This document shows positions 7,560 to 13,373 of a stretch of DNA of 13,373 nucleotides, one piece after another. The number at the start of each line of letters is the position of its first letter. Position 1 is the first letter of the stretch. The stretch comes from Gemmatimonadales bacterium (GTDB taxonomy: Bacteria; Gemmatimonadota; Gemmatimonadetes; Gemmatimonadales; GWC2-71-9), in NCBI GenBank assembly GCA_030597435.1, contig JAUVRV010000028.1:1-13373 (forward strand). Reading direction: 5' to 3'. The notes under the pieces were generated by a model. The model saw only the letters and a program-made list of their open reading frames with translations, did not search any database and was not told the origin of the DNA. Made by a program: the position numbers and the translations under genes.

Positions 7560-10370
7560 ATGATCACTTCCGGAACCCGTATTGCGATCCGCAGATACGT
7601 CGATCTCCTAGTCTGCACGATCGCGTTCGCCGCACTGCTCGGGGTAACTGCACCGCTCCACGCGCAGACAAAAGTCACATCACCCCAGGAGCACTTTGGC
7701 TTCAACATCGGCGACGACTACCACTTGGCTACCTACCCACAATTCGAGGCCTATTGGCGCCTGCTAGCCGCAGAGTCGCCTAGGATGATCTTGGAAGAAA
7801 TCGGCCCGACCGCAGAAGGCCGCACCGAGTTGATGGCCATCATAACTTCGCCGGAAAACCACCAGAACCTAGCCCGCTACCAAGAGATAGCCCGACGGCT
7901 TGCCTTGGCCGAGGGGCTCAGCGCAGAGCAAGCCAGGACCCTCGCAAAGGAAGGCAAAGCGGTTGTGTGGATCGATGGCGGATTGCACGCAACCGAAGTA
8001 GTCGGCGCACACCAGCTGATCGAGACGGTTTATCAGTTGGTGGATCGCACCGACGACGAGACACTGCGGTTCTTGGATGACGTGATTATTCTCGCAGTGC
8101 ACGCAAATCCTGATGGTATGGACCTGGTGTCGAACTGGTACATGAGGGAGCCCGATCCGGAGCAGCGTTCGACGTCTGGCCTCCCGCGGTTATACCAGAA
8201 GTACGTAGGTCACGACAACAATCGTGACTTCTTCATGGTGAGTCAGGTCGAGACGGAGAACATGGCACGCATCATGTACCGTGAGTGGTTCCCGCAAATC
8301 GTCTACAACCACCATCAGACAGGGCCCGCCGGCACGGTGATGTTCGCACCACCGTTCCGCGATCCATTCAACTACAACCTCGATCCGCTTGTCCCGCTCA
8401 CAATTGAGGCTGTCGGTACTGCCATGCACAGCCGCTTTGTGGCTGAGGACAAGCCTGGCACAACGATGCGGTCCGGTGCCAGCTACTCGACCTGGTGGAA
8501 CGGTGGTCTCAGGACGACCACTTATTTCCACAACATGGTTGGATTGCTCACGGAGATCATCGGACACCCAACGCCGATGTCAGTCCCGTTGCTGCCAACT
8601 CGGCAACTGGCGAGAAACGACCTACCGTATCCCATAAGGCCGCAAGAGTGGCACTTCCGGCAGTCGATTGATTATTCCGTGACCGCCAACCGGGCGGTCC
8701 TCGACTACGCGTCCAGATACCGGGAGACATTGCTCTACAACATCTATCTCATGGGCAGCAACGCGATCGAGCGCGGCAATCGTGATAACTGGACCATCCA
8801 ACCCAGACATATTGCGGCTTTGAATGCGGCCATCGAGGAAAGCCGTGGGCAGCAGCAGCAGAATGCGATGCAACGGTCTCGGGGAGCGCCTCCTGAGTTG
8901 TACGATCAGGTGCTCAATGACCCTGCAACGCGTGATGCCCGCGGGTATATCCTGACGGCTGACCAGCCTGACTTCCCGACAGTCACGAAGTTCGTCAACA
9001 CGCTCATGAAGACGGGGGTGACGGTACACCAGGCAACGCAGGACTTCGAGGTTGCAGGAAAGCCCTATCCGGCGGGCTCCTACATCGTCAAGGCTGCTCA
9101 GGCGTTCCGGCCCCATGTAATGGACATGTTCGAGCCACAGAACCACCCTGACGACTTCGCATACCCTGGGGGCCCCCCTACCCCACCGTACGACAACGCT
9201 GGCTGGACTTTGGCCTTCCAGATGGGAGTTCAGTTCGATCGGATTCTCGATGGGTTCGACGGTCCGTTCGAGAAGATCGAGGGGTTCGCCACGACCCCAC
9301 CCGGCACAGTCGCGAACGCTACTGCTGCATCTGGCTTCCTATTGAGTCACTCTCTGAACGACGGGTTCACGGCAACGAATCGTCTGTTGATGAATGAAGA
9401 AGACGTATTCTGGCTCAAACAGCCTTGGACCGCGCACGGCAAGACCTATCCGGCCGGCACGATCTACATCCGCTCCAAGCGCAACACCGTGCCCAACTTG
9501 GAGAACATCGCAAGCGAATTGGGCCTCACTTTCGAGGGAGTGACAGAAGAGCCCACCGGCGATGCACTGAAGATGCAGCCCGTGAAGATCGGTTTGTGGG
9601 ACAGATACGGCGGCTCTATGCAGTCAGGTTGGACCCGTTGGGTGTTGGAGCAGTTCGAATTCCCGTTCGAAGTCGTATTCCCCCAAGAACTAAACGCCGG
9701 CAAGCTGGCCGACGAATATGACGTGCTCGTATTTGTCAGTGGTGCCATCCCGGCAGCTTCCAGCGGAGCTGGTGGATCCAGACGTTTCGGGCGCAGCCCA
9801 GATCCTTCCAGCATTCCCGAGGAATACCGGGACCGTATCGGGAGCATCACGGTGGACACCACGGTTCCACAGCTGCGGCAGTTTCTGCACGACGGTGGTA
9901 CGATCATCACGATCGGCAGCTCCACGTCGCTGGCGCAGCACGTTGGTCTCCCGCTCGCGAACCACTTGGTCGACGAAGCAGGACGTCCGCTGCCCAATAA
10001 CGAGTACTTCGTACCGGGGTCGCTGCTCGAGGTGCAGGTCGACAACACCCTTCCGGTCGCCTATGGAATGCCCGAGCGACTAAACGTGTCGTTCAGCCGT
10101 AGCCCGGTCTTCCGCATGACGGATCAGTCAGAGATCAGCTCGGTCGGCACGGTCGCCTGGTTTGACAGCGCTACGCCTTTGCGCAGCGGGTGGGCGTGGG
10201 GTCAGGAACATCTCGAGGGCGGGATCGCAATAGCGCAAGCCGATGTCGGCGAGGGTACGCTGTTCCTCTTCGGTCCTGAGATCGTCAGGCGGAGCCAACC
10301 GCACGGGACATACAAGTTCCTGTTCAACGCGATCTATCTGGGGGGAGCGGAAGCGGTAGTTCTACGGTAG
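7560..10370 (+). CDS. Exported M14-family zinc peptidase with C-terminal GATase-like domain
   Basis: This 936-residue protein is an exported M14-type (carboxypeptidase A-like) metallopeptidase. The signal peptide spans residues 1-35, with cleavage likely after LHA before QTK. The zinc site is H143-A-T-E146 plus His251 or His252 in the YNHHQ segment. NPDG at 183-186 and DNNRDF at 219-224, with the substrate-carboxylate Arg222, are typical. The catalytic Glu is probably E332 in LLTEIIGH. The protein is much longer than a plain M14 domain of about 300 residues. From about residue 674 (VKIGLWDRYGG) to the end is an alpha/beta region resembling a class I glutamine amidotransferase fold, with a GGTIITIGSS strand-turn near 780-790. 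The only cysteine in the protein is C19 in the signal peptide, so that domain cannot use a Cys nucleophile. GGTGAGG lies 7 nt before the ATG. The stop overlaps the convergent amidase gene by 9 bp. Substrate: peptides, not further defined. Confidence 0.93.
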   Translation: MITSGTRIAIRRYVDLLVCTIAFAALLGVTAPLHAQTKVTSPQEHFGFNIGDDYHLATYPQFEAYWRLLAAESPRMILEEIGPTAEGRTELMAIITSPENHQNLARYQEIARRLALAEGLSAEQARTLAKEGKAVVWIDGGLHATEVVGAHQLIETVYQLVDRTDDETLRFLDDVIILAVHANPDGMDLVSNWYMREPDPEQRSTSGLPRLYQKYVGHDNNRDFFMVSQVETENMARIMYREWFPQIVYNHHQTGPAGTVMFAPPFRDPFNYNLDPLVPLTIEAVGTAMHSRFVAEDKPGTTMRSGASYSTWWNGGLRTTTYFHNMVGLLTEIIGHPTPMSVPLLPTRQLARNDLPYPIRPQEWHFRQSIDYSVTANRAVLDYASRYRETLLYNIYLMGSNAIERGNRDNWTIQPRHIAALNAAIEESRGQQQQNAMQRSRGAPPELYDQVLNDPATRDARGYILTADQPDFPTVTKFVNTLMKTGVTVHQATQDFEVAGKPYPAGSYIVKAAQAFRPHVMDMFEPQNHPDDFAYPGGPPTPPYDNAGWTLAFQMGVQFDRILDGFDGPFEKIEGFATTPPGTVANATAASGFLLSHSLNDGFTATNRLLMNEEDVFWLKQPWTAHGKTYPAGTIYIRSKRNTVPNLENIASELGLTFEGVTEEPTGDALKMQPVKIGLWDRYGGSMQSGWTRWVLEQFEFPFEVVFPQELNAGKLADEYDVLVFVSGAIPAASSGAGGSRRFGRSPDPSSIPEEYRDRIGSITVDTTVPQLRQFLHDGGTIITIGSSTSLAQHVGLPLANHLVDEAGRPLPNNEYFVPGSLLEVQVDNTLPVAYGMPERLNVSFSRSPVFRMTDQSEISSVGTVAWFDSATPLRSGWAWGQEHLEGGIAIAQADVGEGTLFLFGPEIVRRSQPHGTYKFLFNAIYLGGAEAVVLR

Positions 10371-11138
10371 CTCCTCGACGTAAGCGGGGTATCCATCCTT
10401 CGCTTGCGCCACCAACTGCAGATCGAGCGTGGTTGTCACCATCGGATGTTCGGGTGACGTCTCGGCGACGACGTCACCCACAGGATCGATTATCCATCCT
10501 CGACCGCCGAACTCCTGGCCACTCTCGTCGATTCCAGCCCGGTTCGAGCTAGCCACGTAGCATCCCGAAATTACCGCCGCTGTGGACATGACCGTCTTCC
10601 ACCTCTGTAGCGAGGGAGTCGGTGTCGCACGCGGCACGACGATCACATGTGCACCCGATCTGCCGTAGAACCGTGCCCACTCCAGAAACATCACATCCGT
10701 ACAGATCAGGAAGCCGGCCTTGATTCCGCCAGCCTCAGCCAGTTCAAAGCGGAGTTTCCCGCGCTCAAACCACCTGACCTCGTAGTATCCGGGTTCGTTG
10801 GGAAAGAATTGCTTGGTGTGAACCGCAGTGAGACCGGCCGCAGCACTCCACGAGAAAGCTTGGTTCACGCTGCACTCGTTCTCTAAAGTCGGTCTGCTCC
10901 CCAGCACGGTTGGGACCGATAGTTCGTCCAAGTGGTCGAGTCCGTGATCGTGCACGTTCTGGGAGCCCAGTAGTGCTTCTCGATCTGGCTCCGGCCCGGC
11001 TGACAGCCATCGGCCGAACGGCATCTCGTTGAGGAGTAAGGCGTCGGGCCGGTAGCGCCTGCAAAGCTCTACCAGCCGGTTCCAGTCATCGTCCCCATAT
11101 AGCATCTGCGGTGCGGCTTCACATACGGCGAGCTTCAT
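10362..11138 (-). CDS. Nitrilase-superfamily carbon-nitrogen hydrolase
   Basis: This 258-residue enzyme hydrolyses a non-peptide carbon-nitrogen bond (amide, carbamoyl or nitrile). The Glu-Lys-Cys triad is visible: E38 in LLLNEMPFG, K109 in HTKQFFP and C146 in LICTDVMF. A second conserved Glu is E120 in PGYYE. Length is normal for a single-domain member of the family. There is no signal peptide, so it is cytoplasmic, unlike the four hydrolases to its left. The ATG at 11136-11138 is preceded by GAGGA at about 4 nt. It converges on the M14 gene, sharing 9 bp that contain both TAG stops, and is divergent from the PLP-enzyme gene across a 178-bp gap. The general branch of the family (omega-amidase, carbamoylase, other) cannot be told from sequence alone. 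Confidence 0.92.
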   Translation of the reverse strand: MKLAVCEAAPQMLYGDDDWNRLVELCRRYRPDALLLNEMPFGRWLSAGPEPDREALLGSQNVHDHGLDHLDELSVPTVLGSRPTLENECSVNQAFSWSAAAGLTAVHTKQFFPNEPGYYEVRWFERGKLRFELAEAGGIKAGFLICTDVMFLEWARFYGRSGAHVIVVPRATPTPSLQRWKTVMSTAAVISGCYVASSNRAGIDESGQEFGGRGWIIDPVGDVVAETSPEHPMVTTTLDLQLVAQAKDGYPAYVEELP

Positions 11139-11162
11139 GAGTTCCTCAAAGCACCCCCGATA

Positions 11163-11259
11163 CCAGTTAGTCAGCCATTCAACTCATCAAACTAACCGGC
11201 CCCTCCCACGATCGGCAGTACAGCCGGCATCGATCACGACTCTCATTCCAACCGGTTAG
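11163..11259. repeat. Three copies of CC(A/G)GTTAG in the amidase-PLP enzyme intergenic region
   Basis: The 8-bp motif occurs as CCAGTTAG at 11163-11170 (plus), CTAACCGG at 11192-11199 (minus orientation) and CCGGTTAG at 11252-11259 (plus). The second and third copies form an inverted pair around a 52-bp interval. That interval also holds a weak hairpin at 11209-11232 (CGATCGGC with GCCG-gc-ATCG, loop AGTACA). The layout between two divergent genes fits a shared regulator site. I found no convincing promoter for either gene here and no riboswitch. Confidence 0.4.
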
Positions 11260-11316
11260 ATTGCACTCTTCATTGATCTAGCATCCACACCGTGTCACCC
11301 AAGGGATAAGGAAGCC

Positions 11317-12471
11317 ATGGCCGGGAACAATGAGCACATAGAGACCAAACTCATCCACGCCGGTGAACCGGATCCGCGTATCGCCGGCGCCGTGAGTATC
11401 CCGATATTTCAGTCCGCGACGTTCGAGTATGGCGGTGAAGCCAGCTATGACGCGATCAAGTACATCCGTCTGAACAACACGCCGAATCACACGGCCCTCC
11501 ATGAAAAACTGGCCGCACTCGAGAATGCGGAAGCAGCCCTGGTCACCGCGAGTGGTATGGCGGCAATCTCGACTACGTTATTCACACTGCTCTCCTCGGG
11601 CGACCACTTTCTTGCTCAGAGTTGTCTGTATGGCGGCACATACGATCTAGCTACACGTGAACTGCCCAAGTATGGCATCTCATTCGACTTCATTGATGGC
11701 TCAGATCCGGATACATGGGAATCCAAGCTCAAACCCCGCACCAAGGCCATATACGTGGAGACGATGGCCAATCCGTTGATGGAGGTGCCCGACCTCAAGG
11801 CCGTAGTCGCGTTTGCAAAGGCGCATAGCCTGGTCACACTCATCGACAATACCTTCGCCAGTCCGGTCAATTTCAGGCCGGCCGAGTGGGGGTTCGATTT
11901 GTCGCTACACAGTTGCACCAAGTATCTGAATGGTCATTCCGACATCGTCGCGGGCGCCGTCATCGGTCGGAGAGATTTGATCGAGCAGATAACCCACAAA
12001 TTGAACCTCCTTGGTGGCACGTTGGATCCGCACGCGTGTTTCTTGCTTCACCGCGGAGTGAAGACTCTGTCCGTACGGGTGCATCATCAGAACAAGAGCG
12101 CCCACGCAATCGCCTCGTTCCTCGAGCAGCACCCGGCAGTCCGAAAGGTGAACTACCCCGGCCTGGAGAGCCATTCGGCCCATGCTATCGCGCACGAGCT
12201 GTTCGACGGCAACAGCGGTATGCTGAGTTTCGAACTGGACGGAGGCGTGGAGGCCGCAGAACGGTTCATGTCGAGTACGCGACTACCCATCATCGCGCCG
12301 AGCCTGGGCGGTATTGAGACGCTGCTGACTCGTCCTACAACAACGTCGCACTCGGGACTCACTCCGGAAGAGCGGCAGCAAGCCGGGATCTCTGACGAGT
12401 TGATCAGGGTATCTGTTGGGATCGAGCACACGGAAGACCTAATTGCCGACTTCGAGCAGGCGCTCGCATAG
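11317..12471 (+). CDS. Cys/Met metabolism PLP-dependent enzyme (cystathionine gamma-synthase / lyase type)
   Basis: This 384-residue enzyme is of the gamma family of PLP enzymes in trans-sulfuration. The PLP lysine is K202 in SCTKYLNGHSD. Also visible are Y49-I-R51, which contacts the phosphate of the neighbouring subunit's PLP, the ring-stacking Tyr105 in CLYGGTYD, Asp177 in LIDNTF, Ser329 in the APSLGG segment and the substrate-carboxylate Arg364 in LIRVSVGIE. Position 107 is Gly (YGGT) where methionine gamma-lyases carry Cys (YGCT), which argues against a methionine gamma-lyase. The choice among cystathionine gamma-synthase, gamma-lyase, beta-lyase and O-acetylhomoserine sulfhydrylase cannot be made here. 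It has no signal peptide and should be cytoplasmic. AAGGA precedes the ATG by 4 nt. The lipoprotein gene follows 75 bp downstream on the same strand and could be co-transcribed; only a 5-bp hairpin lies in between. Confidence 0.95.
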   Translation: MAGNNEHIETKLIHAGEPDPRIAGAVSIPIFQSATFEYGGEASYDAIKYIRLNNTPNHTALHEKLAALENAEAALVTASGMAAISTTLFTLLSSGDHFLAQSCLYGGTYDLATRELPKYGISFDFIDGSDPDTWESKLKPRTKAIYVETMANPLMEVPDLKAVVAFAKAHSLVTLIDNTFASPVNFRPAEWGFDLSLHSCTKYLNGHSDIVAGAVIGRRDLIEQITHKLNLLGGTLDPHACFLLHRGVKTLSVRVHHQNKSAHAIASFLEQHPAVRKVNYPGLESHSAHAIAHELFDGNSGMLSFELDGGVEAAERFMSSTRLPIIAPSLGGIETLLTRPTTTSHSGLTPEERQQAGISDELIRVSVGIEHTEDLIADFEQALA

Positions 12472-12546
12472 GCAAACAGGCGGCACCGGTGGGATACCGG
12501 CGTAGGTAGCATTGCCGGCGTTTCGAGAATCAAGGAACGGGACCAC

Positions 12547-13373
12547 ATGAAATCCAAGCGACTATCGCTGCTCACAGCGACGGCTGTCCTATTGTGCCTC
12601 ACAGCGTGCGGCGAGCGAGCAGCGTCCGGCCAGCGTGCGCCCTCGAGCCAAACCATTGCTCAGAGCCTCACGAGGGTCGAGTTTGTTCGGCTCATTGAAC
12701 AACTCTCGGAACCCAGCGGTTACTTCGACACCGACAACCTGATCTCGAACGAGACTTCCTATCTCCACGTCATTGGTGAGATGGAGGAACTCGAGGTCGA
12801 GGGTGGTGTGTACGTCGGCGTCGGACCTGCTCAGAACTTCTCCTACATAGCGCAGGTCCGACCAGAGATCGCATTCATCATAGACATACGACGTGACAAC
12901 CTGCTGCAGCATCTACTCTTTAAGGCACTGTTCGGCCTATCGTCCACCCGAATCGAGTATCTGTGTCTACTGACTGCCACACCGTTGCCGGAGAGTCCGC
13001 AGGAGTGGAGCGATCGTCCGATCAGTGAACTAGTCGCGTACGTCGACCGCACACCGTCAACCGATGTGACTATCAACAACACCAGCCGAGCCGTAATTGA
13101 GCGAGTTACTGAGTCCGGTGTTGCACTCGACGCCGAGATGCTCGCTACGATCGAGAGGTTGCACCAGGAGTTCACAAAGGCGGGGCTGAGCTTGCGGTTT
13201 CAGAGCTTCAACAGGCCACCTCGTCCCGACTACCCGACTTTACGCCAACTCTTGCTCGAAACCGATCGATCCGGCGAGCAAAGTAATTTTCTTGCAAAGG
13301 AAGAGGACTTCCAGTTCGTGAAGTCATTGGAAGACCGGAATCTCGTGGTTCCTGTCGTCGGTGATCTGGCAGG
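12547..13373 (+). CDS. Conserved lipoprotein of unknown function (LIC_10091-like), cut by window edge
   Basis: An uninterrupted frame runs from ATG at 12547 to the right edge, giving 275 complete codons and no stop. Residues 1-21 form a lipoprotein signal with lipobox L18-T-A-C21. After a Ser/Gln-rich linker (about 24-40) comes a striking conserved-looking block: EPSGYFDTDNLISNETSYL (55-73), then GGVYVGVGPAQNFSYIA (86-102), RPEIAF (105-110), and DIRRDN (113-118) followed by HLLFKALF (122-129). I recognise this combination from proteins labelled LIC_10091-like (named after a Leptospira protein), found in several soil and aquatic phyla; that label is from memory. No catalytic motif of a known enzyme class is evident. 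AAGGAA lies about 11 nt upstream of the ATG. It may be co-transcribed with the PLP-enzyme gene. The product is probably periplasmic and membrane-anchored. The C-terminus is outside the window. Confidence 0.82.
   Translation, partial: MKSKRLSLLTATAVLLCLTACGERAASGQRAPSSQTIAQSLTRVEFVRLIEQLSEPSGYFDTDNLISNETSYLHVIGEMEELEVEGGVYVGVGPAQNFSYIAQVRPEIAFIIDIRRDNLLQHLLFKALFGLSSTRIEYLCLLTATPLPESPQEWSDRPISELVAYVDRTPSTDVTINNTSRAVIERVTESGVALDAEMLATIERLHQEFTKAGLSLRFQSFNRPPRPDYPTLRQLLLETDRSGEQSNFLAKEEDFQFVKSLEDRNLVVPVVGDLA

Noticed and set aside
9464..10048. A 194-residue minus-strand frame within the M14 gene
   Set aside because: Ser/Thr-rich antisense shadow of a well-supported peptidase; no motif and no separate ribosome binding site.
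11139..11316. SAM or other methionine-related riboswitch upstream of the PLP enzyme
   Set aside because: No recognisable riboswitch core is visible; only a weak bulged hairpin and the repeated 8-bp motif.
11317..12471. Assignment as methionine gamma-lyase
   Set aside because: The position after the active-site Tyr reads YGGT rather than YGCT; the Cys typical of methionine gamma-lyases is absent.
12486..12500. CCGGT/ACCGG hairpin after the PLP-enzyme gene, considered as a terminator
   Set aside because: The stem is only 5 bp and no T tract follows, so termination before the lipoprotein gene is not supported.
12153..12656. A 167-residue minus-strand frame across the PLP-enzyme end and the lipoprotein start
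   Set aside because: It is antisense to two supported genes and spans their gap; no domain visible.

Overview
The window is ordinary bacterial chromosome, moderately GC-rich (roughly 58-60% by eye) and densely coded on both strands. I see no mobile element, tRNA, rRNA or CRISPR array. The gene types suggest a protein-scavenging Gram-negative bacterium such as a Gemmatimonadota- or Acidobacteriota-like lineage: exported serine hydrolases, a lipoprotein D-aminoacylase, a penicillin-acylase homologue, an M14 peptidase fused to a GATase-like domain, and a lipoprotein of a family I associate with LIC_10091. The phylum is inferred from gene content and recall, not from a marker gene.

Layout. (1) 1-1802, minus strand: a tightly overlapping three-gene operon of a YtrA-type GntR repressor, an ABC-2 type ATPase and a membrane permease cut by the left edge. 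A candidate operator and promoter lie at the repressor start. (2) 1935-4942, minus strand: a two-gene unit of a lipoprotein N-acyl-D-amino-acid deacylase-like amidohydrolase followed 53 bp later by an exported serine beta-lactamase-fold hydrolase. (3) 5102-7423, plus strand: a penicillin-acylase-family Ntn hydrolase, divergent from unit 2 across a 159-bp control region with a candidate promoter for each direction. (4) 7486-10370, plus strand: a strong hairpin, then a large exported M14 metallopeptidase. (5) 10362-11138, minus strand: a nitrilase-superfamily amidase, convergent with the peptidase and overlapping it by 9 bp. (6) 11317-12471, plus strand: a Cys/Met-metabolism PLP enzyme, divergent from the amidase across an intergenic region with three copies of an 8-bp motif. 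(7) 12547 to the right edge, plus strand: a conserved lipoprotein of unknown function, cut by the window edge.

How it fits together. Five neighbouring genes encode amide-bond hydrolases of five unrelated folds: amidohydrolase TIM barrel, serine beta-lactamase fold, Ntn hydrolase, M14 zinc peptidase and nitrilase. Four of them carry export signals or lipoboxes. The natural inference is an envelope-located set for processing N-acylated or D-amino-acid-containing peptides, with a cytoplasmic amidase and a sulfur-amino-acid PLP enzyme nearby. That functional link is inferred from adjacency. The ABC/GntR operon is a separate regulatory unit of the type that responds to envelope stress or antimicrobials in other bacteria. 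I did not find a clearly novel defence or mobile system. The most notable points are the hydrolase cluster with its shared control region, an Asp at the expected metal-ligand Cys of the D-aminoacylase, a cysteine-free GATase-like domain on the peptidase, and the uncharacterised lipoprotein at the right edge.
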